Shown: piece by piece, positions 44,411-53,393 of the stretch | How positions within the stretch are numbered: the stretch's first letter is position 1 | How the letters are laid out: the number at the start of each line of letters is the position of its first letter | The notes under the pieces: generated by a model | What the model was told of the DNA's origin: nothing | Databases searched by the model: none | Seen by the model: only the letters and a program-made list of their open reading frames with translations | Translations under genes and position numbers: made by a program | Assembly: GCF_014333615.1 (NCBI RefSeq) | Contig: NZ_JACSCY010000018.1 | Location: forward strand, 28,373-92,372 | Source of the DNA: Hymenobacter citatus | GTDB lineage: Bacteria; Bacteroidota; Bacteroidia; Cytophagales; Hymenobacteraceae | DNA length: 64,000 bases | Direction of reading: 5' to 3'

Positions 44411-45691
44411 TTAGTGCTGCAAAGGCTCCGCCTCACTTGGCGCTATACTTAGGCCCAGACGCTTGACGAGTGGCCCGATGCTCAGGCCCTGCACAATGAT
44501 GGAAAAGACCACTACAACGTACGTAACGGCCACCAGCAGCTCCCGGGCTTCGCCGTTGGGCAGCGACAGGGCCAGGGCCACGGAAATACCGCCCCGCAGG
44601 CCGCCCCAGGTCAGCACTTTCACGGCGTGCTGCGGGAAAGACCGGCGCAGGTTGAGCAGGCGCAGCGGGAGGGCAACGGCCACCAGTCGGGCTACCAGCA
44701 CAATGCCAATGGTGCACAGGCCTACCAACAGATACACCGTCTCGAAGTGGAGCACCAGAATCTCAAAGCCAATAAGCACAAACAGGATAGCATTGAGAAT
44801 CTCGTCGAGCATTTCCCAGAACTTGTCGACGTACTCCCGCGTGGTATCCGACATGCCCAACTGTCGCCCTTGCTGCCCGATAATAAGGCCGGCCACTACG
44901 ATAGCCAGCGGCCCCGATGTATGTAGCGCGGTAGCCAGGGCCGTGCCACCTGTTACTAGGGCAATGGTGATGAGTACTTCCACCTGGTAGTTGTCGATGG
45001 TGCGGAGCATCAGGTAGCCCAGGTAGCCCAGAGCCGCGCCCAGCATCACTCCGCCCACGGCTTCCTGCAAAAACAACGTGCCGATGCTGTGCCCTTCGGG
45101 GGCTGCCTCGCCGGTGGTAGTAGCAAACTGGGCCAGGCTCACGAACACGACTACTGCTACCCCATCGTTAAACAACGACTCGCCCACAATACTGATTTCC
45201 AATTGTTTGGGAATGCGGGCCTCTTTTAGAATGCCCAGCACGGCAATGGGGTCGGTGGGGGAAATGAGAGAGCCAAACAGCAGGCACCACATAAAGGGTA
45301 GGGATAAGCCAAACTGGGGCAGCAGCCAATAGAGCATCGAACCAACCAATACCGTGGAGATAAGCATGCCAATGGTGGCCAGCGTGAAGACCGGTACACG
45401 CTGCTGGCCCAGCTTCTGCGCATCAACGTGAATAGCGCCGGCAAATAGCAGGAAGCTGAGCATTACCTGCATCAGAATGGTTTGAAAGTCAATCTGCTTG
45501 ATTGCATCGATGATGCTGGAAACATCGACTATTTCAAAACGCCCTAGCAGCACCAAGCCAACGGACGATACCAGCGCCAACACCATAAGACCAATGGTAG
45601 AAGGCAGCCGCAAAAACCGGTGGTTGACATACCCAAACAAGGCGGCGACTACCAGCAGCAGCGCCAGAACGTTGTATAAGTTCAAATACAT
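44411..45691 (-). CDS. CPA1-type sodium(potassium)/proton antiporter
   Basis: 426 residues from the ATG at 45691 (MYLNLYNVLALLLVVAALFG), twelve or so membrane helices. SLISPTDPIAVLGIL and SIVGESLFNDGVAVVVFVSL carry the conserved PTDP and ND acid of the NhaP/NHE group, and VLTWGGLRGGISVALALSLP is the other hallmark. It exchanges cytoplasmic Na+ or K+ for protons. No C-terminal regulatory domain is present. Confidence 0.95.
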   Translation of the reverse strand: MYLNLYNVLALLLVVAALFGYVNHRFLRLPSTIGLMVLALVSSVGLVLLGRFEIVDVSSIIDAIKQIDFQTILMQVMLSFLLFAGAIHVDAQKLGQQRVPVFTLATIGMLISTVLVGSMLYWLLPQFGLSLPFMWCLLFGSLISPTDPIAVLGILKEARIPKQLEISIVGESLFNDGVAVVVFVSLAQFATTTGEAAPEGHSIGTLFLQEAVGGVMLGAALGYLGYLMLRTIDNYQVEVLITIALVTGGTALATALHTSGPLAIVVAGLIIGQQGRQLGMSDTTREYVDKFWEMLDEILNAILFVLIGFEILVLHFETVYLLVGLCTIGIVLVARLVAVALPLRLLNLRRSFPQHAVKVLTWGGLRGGISVALALSLPNGEARELLVAVTYVVVVFSIIVQGLSIGPLVKRLGLSIAPSEAEPLQH

Positions 45692-45771
45692 GAAAAGTGG
45701 ACTATACGGGTGAAGCGCAACCCAACTGACCAAGGGTAGGGGCTGACGCAGGTAGACTTGCTACGAAAAAA

Positions 45772-46818
45772 CTAGCCGGGCAGGCTAACGGCAACGCCAG
45801 TTAGCGCCTCCGCTACCCGCTGCACCATGGCATCATCTACGTCCAGATGCGTGACGAAACGAATCATCTGTGGGCCAAACGAGGAGGCCCGGATGCCCTG
45901 CTGTTCCAGGTGCTGGAGAAAGGTGTCGGCAGGCATCTCGGGCGTCAGCTTGAAGATAACCAGGTTGGTATCGGGAGGCAGCACAAACTCTACATAGGGT
46001 TGCGCGGCCAGCGCTTCGCCCAGCTGGCGGGCCCGGCGGTGGTCGTCGGCCAGGCGGTCTACATGGTGCTCCAGAGCGTAGAGGCCCGCGGCGGCCAGAA
46101 AGCCGGCCTGGCGCATGCCGCCGCCCATAGCCTTGCGGATGCGGCGGCATTTATGGATAAACGCCTTACTACCCAGCAGTACCGAGCCTACCGGTGTGCC
46201 TAATCCTTTGGATAAGCATACTGAAATCGAATCGAAGTATTTCCCGTAGTCCTCGGCGCGCTGGCCAGTAGCGACAAGCGCGTTGAAAATACGGGCGCCG
46301 TCGAGGTGCAGGGCCAAGTTGTGGCGCCGGGCCACGTCGGCAATGGCCGCAATTTCATCCAATGTATAGCAGCTGCCGCCGCCGCGGTTGTGGCTGTTTT
46401 CCAGGCAAATCAGGCGCGTGTCGGGGTAGTGCACGTTGTCGAGAGGACGGATGGCAGCTTCTATCTGCGCGGCCGTGAGGCGGCCCCGGTCGCCGGGCAG
46501 CAGCGCCACCGAGGCGCCGGAATGGAACGCAATGCCGCCTACCTCCCATAGGTACACGTGGGCCGTTTGCTCGCAAATCACTTCCGACAGCGGCTCGGTG
46601 TGGGCTTTGATGGCAATCTGGTTGGTCATGGTGCCGGACGGGCAAAACAGGCCAGCTTCCAGCCCGAAGCGGGCGGCGGCTTGCTCTTCCAGCGCCCGCA
46701 CGGTGGGGTCTTCACCGTACACGTCGTCGCCCACCTGGGCCTGAAACATGGCTTCCAGCATGGCGGGGGTAGGGCGGGTAACGGTATCGGAGCGGAGGTC
46801 GACGGTTGGCAAGGACAT
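45772..46818 (-). CDS. ltaE: Low-specificity L-threonine aldolase
   Basis: 348 residues. PLP fold-type I: VDLRSDTVTRPTPAML at the N-terminus, CLENSHNRGGGSCYTLDEI, LHLDGARIFNA (PLP Asp), and SVCLSKGLGTPVGS with the Schiff-base Lys. It splits threonine or allo-threonine to glycine and acetaldehyde. It is divergent from the small gene at 46905. Confidence 0.95.
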   Translation of the reverse strand: MSLPTVDLRSDTVTRPTPAMLEAMFQAQVGDDVYGEDPTVRALEEQAAARFGLEAGLFCPSGTMTNQIAIKAHTEPLSEVICEQTAHVYLWEVGGIAFHSGASVALLPGDRGRLTAAQIEAAIRPLDNVHYPDTRLICLENSHNRGGGSCYTLDEIAAIADVARRHNLALHLDGARIFNALVATGQRAEDYGKYFDSISVCLSKGLGTPVGSVLLGSKAFIHKCRRIRKAMGGGMRQAGFLAAAGLYALEHHVDRLADDHRRARQLGEALAAQPYVEFVLPPDTNLVIFKLTPEMPADTFLQHLEQQGIRASSFGPQMIRFVTHLDVDDAMVQRVAEALTGVAVSLPG

Positions 46819-46836
46819 AAAGAAGAGGGCTAAAGG

Positions 46837-46867
46837 TTTTCGAAGTCAAAAATAAGACTTACTTTTG
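46837..46867 (+). promoter_or_regulatory. Predicted promoter of the 46905 gene
   Basis: TACTTTTG at 46860-46867 is a perfect TAnnTTTG -10 element, with TTTTCG at the -33 position 19 bases upstream. It is about 37 bases before the start codon. Confidence 0.6.
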
Positions 46868-46904
46868 CCCCTCATTCAAAAAATGACATTCAACCGACCC
46901 GGAT

Positions 46905-47207
46905 ATGACTGCTACCCGTCTCAAGCGGAAACACCGCAAGAACATTGCCCGCGCTAACAACAAGCAGCGCGTGATCAAGCAACTGCTCGCTACCCCCGTT
47001 CTGAAGAACGTGGATACGGAGGAGCTGAAAGCCCGTTTCAACGGTGGCACGGCCCCTGCCGCTACCTCGGAAACGACGACTTCGCCCAACATCGCTAAAG
47101 TAAACCAAACCGGCACCGAAGGCTTCGACGAGGCTGAGGCTGTGGTAAAAGAGGTGAACAGCGACGGCCAGGAAGGCGAGAAGCCCAAGCCCGAAATCGC
47201 GCTGTAA
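46905..47207 (+). CDS. Small conserved-looking protein with basic N-terminus
   Basis: 100 residues. The first 35 are strongly basic and helical (TRLKRKHRKNIARANNKQRV), the last 60 are Thr/Ser/Glu-rich and probably disordered. A good promoter before it and a strong terminator after it show that it is a real single-gene unit. The basic head suggests RNA, ribosome or DNA contact, but I do not recognise a family. Confidence 0.75.
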   Translation: MTATRLKRKHRKNIARANNKQRVIKQLLATPVLKNVDTEELKARFNGGTAPAATSETTTSPNIAKVNQTGTEGFDEAEAVVKEVNSDGQEGEKPKPEIAL

Positions 47208-47251
47208 GTAAGTCGCCACCGGCGTCGGTTGGCTTTTGCTTTATAGAATTG

Positions 47252-47286
47252 AAAACGCCTTTCTACTTCGGTAGAAAGGCGTTTTT
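47252..47286 (+). terminator. Rho-independent terminator with UUCG loop
   Basis: AAAACGCCTTTCTAC, TTCG tetraloop, GTAGAAAGGCGTTTTT: 15-base perfect arms and a U-tract, 45 bases after the stop codon. Confidence 0.96.
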
Positions 47287-47295
47287 GCGTTGAGA

Positions 47296-47485
47296 GGGGA
47301 GTCAGGGTATGGGAGTAGGAGGGTAGGAAGTATTGTCATCCTGAGCTTGCGAAGGACCTTATCACGTGAGAACGACTGGCGTAACAACGACTTATTCTGC
47401 GGGCATAAGGTCCTTCGCAAGCTCAGGATGACAATACTTCCTACCCCCTATACCCTCACACTCCCATACCCTCCTATCCCCTCTC
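47296..47485. repeat. Family C palindrome with partly paired GTAGGAGGG flanks
   Basis: Core 47335-47432 (GTCATCCTGAGCTTGCGAAG and complement). The flanks GGGTATGGGAGTAGGAGGGT on the left and their near-complement on the right pair as well, up to the stop codon of the YfcE-like gene at 47474. Confidence 0.85.
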
Positions 47486-47980
47486 CGTACGCGGCCCCAG
47501 CTCAATGGCTTGCAGCTGCTCTACCTTGCCCTGGTTGACTTGAAAGCGCAGCATGGTGCGCACCGTATGAAAACCGTGGCGGCCAGCCGCGCCGGGGTTC
47601 AGATGCAACAAATGATTGCGCTTGTCGGGCATTACTTTTAAAATATGCGAGTGCCCGCTAATAAACAAGCCGGGGCGGAACTCCGCAATGAGCGGCTTGG
47701 CCGCTGGGGTGTAGCGGCCGGGGTAGCCACCAATGTGGGTCATGAGCACGCGCAGGCCTTCGATTTCAAAGGCCTGTACCAGCGGTTCGGTGGCGCGCAC
47801 GTCCTGGCCGTCGATGTTGCCGTAGACGCCGCGTAGGGGCGCTATGGCCTCCAGGGTGTCGGCCACGGCCACGTTGCCAAAGTCGCCGGCGTGCCAGATT
47901 TCGTCGCAGGTGCTGAGGTGGTGCAGGATACGCTCGTCGAGGTAGCCGTGGGTGTCGGAAAGCAAGCCAATAGATTTCAC
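47474..47980 (-). CDS. YfcE/MJ0936-family phosphodiesterase
   Basis: 168 residues from a GTG at 47980, giving VKSIGLLSDTHGYLDERI; no ATG fits. Motifs SDTHGYLDE, HAGDFGN, GNIDGQD, THIGGYPG and SGHSHILKV form the dinuclear metal site of small metallophosphoesterases. The family cleaves model phosphodiesters; the natural substrate is unknown. LNPGAAGRHGF near the end is family-typical. Confidence 0.9.
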   Translation of the reverse strand: MKSIGLLSDTHGYLDERILHHLSTCDEIWHAGDFGNVAVADTLEAIAPLRGVYGNIDGQDVRATEPLVQAFEIEGLRVLMTHIGGYPGRYTPAAKPLIAEFRPGLFISGHSHILKVMPDKRNHLLHLNPGAAGRHGFHTVRTMLRFQVNQGKVEQLQAIELGPRTERG

Positions 47981-48206
47981 GGGGTAGGAAGAAGGGTAGG
48001 AAGGGCTAACCCGCGCCAGTGGCGGCGGGTTTTGGAAAGCTGGCGGCCAGTGCGGCCTTACCAGAACGCGGTGCAAAGTAACTACCTCGGCTGTTCCCCG
48101 TATCTTGCCCCACACAGCTATTTCCGTTTGCCGATAATTATGCTGTGTTTTGCAACAGACTTCGGCCTGTTTTTGCTTTCTTGCCCTCCCAGAAGACTAC
48201 TTCGCG

Positions 48207-48893
48207 ATGAACGTTTTCATCAATGATATCCCGCTGATTATTAAGAAGAACAGCGAGAAAATATACAAGCACCGCTACGACCTGATTCTGAATCCGGAAG
48301 ACGAATTTTCGTCCAAAGATTTGGTGGGCGACGTGCTGGTGCGCGACGTAACCGACGTGTTCATCGACCGGTTGCTGCGTATGATGGAGGTGAAAAAGCT
48401 GAAAAAGCTAACCTCTCTCACGCTGCTGGCCCGCAAGAAAAAACGGCTGATTTTGCATCTAAAAGACCAGTTCCGCATCGTGAAAGCCGCCGGCGGCCTC
48501 GTGACGAAGGATGGCATGGTGCTGATGATTTCGCGCTTCAATAAGTGGGATTTGCCTAAGGGCAAGCTCAAGAAAGAAGAAGACCCCGGTATTGGGGCCC
48601 TGCGCGAGGTAGAGGAAGAGTGCAACATCAAGGTAGGACTAGGCGAAAAGCTGCCCAGCACCTGGCACTCCTACGCCTACAACGGCAATAAAATCCTCAA
48701 GAAAACCAACTGGTACACCATGCAGTGCCTCGACGACTCGCTGATGAAGCCCCAGGCTGAGGAGTACATTGAGGAAGTGCGCTGGATGACGCCCCAGGAG
48801 GCCCTGAGCGTACTCGACGACTCCTACGCGTCTATCGCGCTGGTGGTGCGCCACTACCTCAGCGAAACCGCCGGGGAAACGGTTAAGAATTAA
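48207..48893 (+). CDS. Nudix hydrolase with N-terminal extension
   Basis: 228 residues from the ATG at 48207. Residues 1-90 (MNVFINDIPLIIKKNSEKIY) are a Bacteroidota-specific extension; the Nudix domain follows. The box GKLKKEEDPGIGALREVEEE then CNI fits GX5EX7REUXEEXGU except that the last Gly is Asn. The three catalytic Glu are kept, so it is probably active on a nucleoside diphosphate derivative. Its stop lies in the tip of the next palindrome. Confidence 0.9.
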   Translation: MNVFINDIPLIIKKNSEKIYKHRYDLILNPEDEFSSKDLVGDVLVRDVTDVFIDRLLRMMEVKKLKKLTSLTLLARKKKRLILHLKDQFRIVKAAGGLVTKDGMVLMISRFNKWDLPKGKLKKEEDPGIGALREVEEECNIKVGLGEKLPSTWHSYAYNGNKILKKTNWYTMQCLDDSLMKPQAEEYIEEVRWMTPQEALSVLDDSYASIALVVRHYLSETAGETVKN

Positions 48894-49056
48894 AAATTAG
48901 GGGTTAAAATTGAAAAAGCGGCTGTCATCCTGAGTGCAGCGAAGGACCTTATGCCAGTTGAACGACAAGTGTAACAACGACTCGTTCAGCCGTGATAAGA
49001 TCCTTCGCTGCGCTCAGGATGACAGCCGCTTTTTCAATTTTAACCCCTAATTTTTA
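48889..49056. repeat. Family C palindrome with TTAAAAATTAGGGG arms
   Basis: Core 48923-49023 (GTCATCCTGAGTGCAGCGAA; one mismatch across arms). Outside the core, TTAAAAATTAGGGGTTAAAA and AATTGAAAAAGCGGCT are exactly mirrored at 49024-49056. The TTAA tips supply the stop codons of the Nudix gene and of coaD on opposite strands. Confidence 0.92.
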
Positions 49057-49518
49057 ACTGACTGTCGGTAGCGTAAACGGCACGAAATCGTCCACATTAC
49101 CGCCGAAGCGGTGAATTTCGCGGATGATGGTGCTGCTGATGGCGGCCAGGGCGGGCGAGGTAATCAGGAAAACGGTTTCCAGCTCCGGGTTGACGTGGCG
49201 GTTGGCCTGGGCAATGGTGTTTTCGTACTCAAAATCGGTGGTGTTGCGCAGGCCGCGCAGCAGGTAGCGGGCGCCCACCTCGCGGGCAAAGTCGGCGGTG
49301 AGGCCTTTGTAGGCCTGCACCCGCACGCGCGGCTCATCCCGAAACACCTCGGCAATCATTTCCAGCATTTGCTCCACGGGCAGGTAGCGGGTTTTGCTGC
49401 TGTTGTTTCCTAGGGCAATAATTACTTCATCAAATAGCTGCGTGCCCCGCCGCACCACATCGAGGTGGCCATTCGTGAACGGGTCGAAGGAACCAGGAAA
49501 CAGCGCAATACGAGCCAT
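49054..49518 (-). CDS. coaD: Phosphopantetheine adenylyltransferase
   Basis: 154 residues. FPGSFDPFTNGHLDVV holds the TxGH nucleotidyl-transferase motif and ISSTIIREIHRFGG the ISSTxxR motif. It makes dephospho-CoA from 4'-phosphopantetheine and ATP. DUF3822 follows upstream on the same strand, as commonly in Bacteroidota, but a family H element fills the 149-base gap. Confidence 0.97.
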   Translation of the reverse strand: MARIALFPGSFDPFTNGHLDVVRRGTQLFDEVIIALGNNSSKTRYLPVEQMLEMIAEVFRDEPRVRVQAYKGLTADFAREVGARYLLRGLRNTTDFEYENTIAQANRHVNPELETVFLITSPALAAISSTIIREIHRFGGNVDDFVPFTLPTVS

Positions 49519-49667
49519 ACGGTGAGTGGTGAGATGGTGAGTGGTGAGATGGTGAGTGGTGAAATGGTGAACTAGTGAGATGGTGAGTTTGACGTTCTAA
49601 AGGCCTACTGGTGCTAATAGCGCAAATAGCACGTCATACTCACTATTTCACCATCTCACTAGTTCAC
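49519..49667. repeat. Family H element between DUF3822 and coaD
   Basis: Tandem GGTGAGTGGTGAGAT units at 49520-49585, the head GTGAGTTTGACGTTCT, then the inverted form CTCACTATTTCACCATCTCA at 49640-49660. The largest H copy in the window. Confidence 0.85.
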
Positions 49668-50552
49668 CTATTCGCACAAGTGCAGCGCGTACAGGTCGAA
49701 ATAGCGGTACTCGGTGAGGTCGTTGAGGCGGTAGCTGTAGCGCAGATCGAAGGGCCGGTTGCCGAAGCGCAGGTGACGAATGTATTTGCGCAGGACCGAA
49801 AATAGCTCCGAGTCGTGCAGCAGGTCGCCCCACACAATCACGGGGTCCTGGTCGGGGTTGAGCTGCAACTCCTGCATCACCAGGATGGTGTAGTAAATCA
49901 GGTCTTCGGGGGTAGTAAATGCGAAGACGTTGCACAGCTCAGGGCGCTTGCTGCGCATCACCAGCACCGTTAGCTCTTGGTGGCCAATGTTGAGGTAGAC
50001 GCGGCGCGGCGCGGCGGCCTCGCTTTGGTGCAGCACACCTTCGAGCAGGGCGCTGGTCTGGTGCAGCAGCCGGCCGGTAGGGTAGGCCTGCCGAAACCAG
50101 TCGGCCAGCGGGCGGTCGGCGGCAAATACGCTCACGATATCCAGGCCGGTGTGGCGGTAGGCGCAGGCCGTTTCGGTGGGGGCGCAGGCGTGGTGGAGTT
50201 GCAAATAGGTGGCCTCATCGCCGGGGGCAAACAGAGGAGCGGGCAGCAGCGTGAAGGCGCGGTTGTGCACGGCCAGGCGCACTTTGTTCCAGCCCGCGAG
50301 CGACAGCAAATCGTGCTGGGCAGCCAGCGCTGGTAGCTGCGCCGCGGCGGGTAGGCCCGGCTGGGTGGCGTAGTCTTCCAGGGCTACAAACTTGTTGCGC
50401 TGTACATCGGCAATGCCTATGCGCACGCCGGCCGGCCCCACCGTGAGGTAGAGGTTATAGGCGCCTAAGCGGCTGGCGTCCAGCGTTTCGTCGCGCAGAT
50501 GGGCCAGAACGGTAGGGGCAGCAGAAGCGGTAGGGACAAGCGTAGCAGACAC
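49668..50552 (-). CDS. DUF3822 family protein
   Basis: 294 residues with probable GTG start at 50552. YNLYLTVGPAGVRIGIADVQ, VYLNIGHQELTVLVM and NVFAFTTPEDLIYYTILVMQ match DUF3822, an actin/FGGY-like ATPase fold protein found next to coaD (and often rsmD) in Bacteroidota. The role is unknown; conserved linkage suggests a part in CoA or 16S rRNA maturation. Nothing unusual in length. Confidence 0.9.
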   Translation of the reverse strand: MSATLVPTASAAPTVLAHLRDETLDASRLGAYNLYLTVGPAGVRIGIADVQRNKFVALEDYATQPGLPAAAQLPALAAQHDLLSLAGWNKVRLAVHNRAFTLLPAPLFAPGDEATYLQLHHACAPTETACAYRHTGLDIVSVFAADRPLADWFRQAYPTGRLLHQTSALLEGVLHQSEAAAPRRVYLNIGHQELTVLVMRSKRPELCNVFAFTTPEDLIYYTILVMQELQLNPDQDPVIVWGDLLHDSELFSVLRKYIRHLRFGNRPFDLRYSYRLNDLTEYRYFDLYALHLCE

Positions 50553-50634
50553 AAGCAGAAGTGGGTTGAGCCGCTAAAGGTAGCACTTATCGGGCGGCCG
50601 TGCCAGGCTTGTGCGCTACCAGGCGGCGCGCAGC

Positions 50635-51141
50635 TTAGGGGGCAAACCGCAACTGCGGGATGAAAATATCATCGGGGCTGATGATCTGGCGCAGCACCGG
50701 GTGCACCTGCTGCATGGGCAGGGCAATGAGCTGGCGGGGCGTTAGAAAGGCCAATTCCGTCAGGATTTGGGCGTCGGCGGCATGCTCGGGGTCGGTGCCG
50801 AGTTGGGGTAGGGCGGTGGGGTCGGCGGCCGTCACCTCAAAAAACATTTCCAGGGCTTGCAGCGTGTCGGTTTTGAACTCGTGCAGGTGTAGAAAGCGGC
50901 CCACATTCACAGCCAAGCCGGTTTCCTCCCGAAACTCCCGCCGCAAACACTCGTGCAGACTTTCCCCAAACTGCCACCCACCACCCGGCGGCGACCAAAA
51001 CGGGGCACCATCTGGCAGCAGGCCCCGGTGGGCCGCCAACAGCAGCGCACCTTCGTGAATAAGCAAACCACAGGGCCGAACGCGCACCTGGTGAGCATAG
51101 GCAGCAAGGAGGGAAGAGTCTGGAGTAGGCGTATCAGGCAT
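50635..51141 (-). CDS. Nudix hydrolase
   Basis: 168 residues. The box GGGWQFGESLHECLRREFREETGL is a complete match to the Nudix pattern with all catalytic Glu. VRPCGLLIHEGALLLAAHRG precedes it as the first strand pair. Substrate not predictable. It is divergent from the thioesterase gene with only 85 bases between. Confidence 0.92.
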   Translation of the reverse strand: MPDTPTPDSSLLAAYAHQVRVRPCGLLIHEGALLLAAHRGLLPDGAPFWSPPGGGWQFGESLHECLRREFREETGLAVNVGRFLHLHEFKTDTLQALEMFFEVTAADPTALPQLGTDPEHAADAQILTELAFLTPRQLIALPMQQVHPVLRQIISPDDIFIPQLRFAP

Positions 51142-51214
51142 CGAAAATAAGTAGGCGAAGGGTAGCCTATACGGCAGTAGGCCAAAAAGGTGCGGCCCAT
51201 GGGGTAGGGGCTGC

Positions 51215-51222
51215 TACCTTTG
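51215..51222 (+). promoter_or_regulatory. -10 element directly before the thioesterase start
   Basis: TACCTTTG, a perfect TAnnTTTG, ends four bases before the ATG at 51227. Transcription would start at or near the start codon, giving a leaderless mRNA. Confidence 0.5.
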
Positions 51223-51226
51223 CCCT

Positions 51227-51655
51227 ATGCCCGACCTCCCTACCCCCGCTCCCGAAGAGACGCTCGAAACCCGTATCCGCCGCAAGCTGGTGCGCCAGAA
51301 CTTCATGCACCTCATTGGCGCCGACCTCACCCGCATCGAGCCCGGCAGGGTAGAGGCCGAGCTGTTGTTAGAAGAAAAGCACCAGCAGCACCGCGGCTTC
51401 GCGCACGGCGGCCTGGTAGCCACCATGGCCGATCTGGCAGCCGGGTTTGCGGCCGTCACGCTGGTGCCGGAAGGCACGGGCGTCGTTACGGCCGAAATCA
51501 AGGTGTCCTACCTGCATCCGGGGGTAGGGGCAAAGATGCGCGCCGTGGGCTGGGTGCTGAAAGCCGGCCGGCGCCTGCATTTCTGCGAGGCCGAGGTGTG
51601 GTGCGATGACAAGCTGGTAGCCAAAGCTACAGCCACCATGGCCGTGGTGGAGTAA
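51227..51655 (+). CDS. PaaI-like hotdog thioesterase
   Basis: 142 residues. AHGGLVATMADLAAGFAAVT contains the HGG and Asp that form the thioesterase active site, and VVTAEIKVSYLHPG is the following strand. The family hydrolyses acyl- or aryl-CoA thioesters in the cytoplasm. The substrate is unknown. Likely leaderless. Confidence 0.9.
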   Translation: MPDLPTPAPEETLETRIRRKLVRQNFMHLIGADLTRIEPGRVEAELLLEEKHQQHRGFAHGGLVATMADLAAGFAAVTLVPEGTGVVTAEIKVSYLHPGVGAKMRAVGWVLKAGRRLHFCEAEVWCDDKLVAKATATMAVVE

Positions 51656-51682
51656 GGCAAGCTGACAACGGCCTTACGTACG

Positions 51683-52633
51683 CTACAACTCAAAGGACAG
51701 ACCCTGCTCCGGAAAAATGAATCGGAGGCGCAACGTATTTGCGGCTTCGAGTTGCTGCCTGATTTGGGTGATGTTGTCGACTGTAGGTTTGCTGTGCGTT
51801 ACAATCACGGGCAGATTGCGCACGGCATCGGGTCCCGCCAGCCGGGCCAGCGCCGAGAGCTCCTGCTGCAGCCAGCGGGGCGTAAGGTGACCGAACAACA
51901 GCGCGTCGGGCTGGGCATTGGGGTAGGATACTTCCATGAAAATGCCCCGCAGCGTACCGGCCCGCACCAGCGGCGCCACCGCCTGCCACAGTTCGGCCAG
52001 GCGCGTGCTGCGCTCCACCGCATCGGGGCCGGTGTCGCCTAGGTACAGCAGGTAGCTGGAGCCGTGGCGGAGCAAAAAAGCCGCGCTTTCGTAGCCGGTG
52101 CCGTGGCTGAGCGGAAACGTGCGCACCAGCAGCGCCGTGCCCGCCACGGCGGTTTCGGGCGTGCCAGGTAGCAGAGGTTGATAGTGATATTTGCCTAACG
52201 TGGGCGCCGTGCCGGCGTCGCCGAAGTTGGGCCAGCTCTGCCAGTTGAAGTAGTGCTGCCGAATGATATCGAGGCAGCTGGGTAGGCCGTACACGGTTTT
52301 GGTGGTGTCGTCGGGTGCGTTCAGCAGCAAGCCGGCCACATGGTCGAGGTGGGCGTGGGAGAGCAGATAGGCCCGAATGCGGCGCCGAATGATGTTATCG
52401 GCCGAGCCGATGAGGGTACGCTGCGCAATAGCCCGCTGCACGCCTGTGCGCACAGTGCCGGCATCCAGGCAAGCATAGTCGGCCGAACCAGTTGGCGCCA
52501 CCAGGTAGGCCGAGAGGTTGCTCTCATCCAACCCGCCGCGCACACCCAGCGGTACCACCCGGAAAGCCGGTTGCTGGGCCGTTGCTGGATAGCTCAGCAA
52601 AAAGATCAAAAGGCAGACAACGAGCTTGTGCAT
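51683..52633 (-). CDS. Class II 3',5'-cyclic nucleotide phosphodiesterase (CpdP/PDE1 type)
   Basis: 316 residues with a signal peptide (MHKLVVCLLIFLLSYPATAQ). Metallo-beta-lactamase-like fold: SHAHLDHVAGLLLN is the HxHxDH metal motif, then FPLSHGTGY, YLGDTGPDAVE, FMEVSYPN and THSKP. These are the marks of yeast PDE1 and Vibrio CpdP. The protein should act in the periplasm on cyclic nucleotides arriving from outside. Confidence 0.88.
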   Translation of the reverse strand: MHKLVVCLLIFLLSYPATAQQPAFRVVPLGVRGGLDESNLSAYLVAPTGSADYACLDAGTVRTGVQRAIAQRTLIGSADNIIRRRIRAYLLSHAHLDHVAGLLLNAPDDTTKTVYGLPSCLDIIRQHYFNWQSWPNFGDAGTAPTLGKYHYQPLLPGTPETAVAGTALLVRTFPLSHGTGYESAAFLLRHGSSYLLYLGDTGPDAVERSTRLAELWQAVAPLVRAGTLRGIFMEVSYPNAQPDALLFGHLTPRWLQQELSALARLAGPDAVRNLPVIVTHSKPTVDNITQIRQQLEAANTLRLRFIFPEQGLSFEL

Positions 52634-52713
52634 GTACTCCTAAATAAAGCAACAGGAATAGGTAGGGAAGCCAAAGGTAGGAGGGGCGAAAGAACAAGGC
52701 TCTATCTTTACCC

Positions 52714-53334
52714 GTGCTACCCGACCTATTTGCCCGCATGATTCTCCACCAAGCCCGTTTCGACGAAGCCATCCGCCTGTTCGACGCTGCCAACGCCGAA
52801 GACCCCAACCAGGAAATCGTAGACGGCCAGCCCTACCCCAAGGAGCTGGTCTACGGGCAGCGCATGAGCGCCTGCCTGCACGCGGTGGCTCCCAACGCCT
52901 CGGAGGCGGTGCAGCTGGCCGCCCGCTGCCAGCACATCCGCCGCTGGACCATTCCGCGTCAGGATTTTCCCATGGACCGCGCCGGCTACCACCACTGGCG
53001 CAACACGCTCAAGAAATTTCACGCCCAAGTGGCCGGCGACATCCTGACGCAGGTAGACTACGACGCCGATACCATCCAGCGGGTGCAGGCGCTCCTGCAA
53101 AAGCAACAGCTGCACCTCGACCCCGAAGTACAGCTGCTGGAAGATGTGATATGCCTGGTGTTTTTGCAGTATTATTTCCTCGACTTCGCCGCCCGGCACC
53201 CCGAAGAAAAGGTCATCGACATCGTGCAGAAAACCTGGCGCAAAATGACGACCGAAGGCCATCGGCTGGCTTTGCAGCTTCCGTTGTCACCCGAGGCACA
53301 GGCGTTGATTGGCAAAGCGCTGGCTGGGCAATAA
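52714..53334 (+). CDS. DUF4202 family protein
   Basis: 206 residues from GTG at 52714 or 198 from ATG at 52738. RFDEAIRLFDAANAEDPNQE, ELVYGQRMSACL and CQHIRRWTIPRQDFPMDRAG with HHWRNTLKKFHA are DUF4202 features; the His/Asp residues look like an all-helical HD-type metal site. Function unknown. A TATCTTTA -10-like element at 52703-52710 would again place the start of transcription at the GTG. Confidence 0.88.
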   Translation: MLPDLFARMILHQARFDEAIRLFDAANAEDPNQEIVDGQPYPKELVYGQRMSACLHAVAPNASEAVQLAARCQHIRRWTIPRQDFPMDRAGYHHWRNTLKKFHAQVAGDILTQVDYDADTIQRVQALLQKQQLHLDPEVQLLEDVICLVFLQYYFLDFAARHPEEKVIDIVQKTWRKMTTEGHRLALQLPLSPEAQALIGKALAGQ

Positions 53335-53393
53335 GGAGAAAGTCTCGCATTATGTTGCTGTAGCAAGCAAACCACACTTTCCTAGCGAACTAG

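Noticed and set aside
49519..49667. Tandem GGTGAGT repeats as a possible CRISPR array
   Set aside because: Units are 7-8 bases with no unique spacers and no cas genes; they are simple tandem and inverted repeats.
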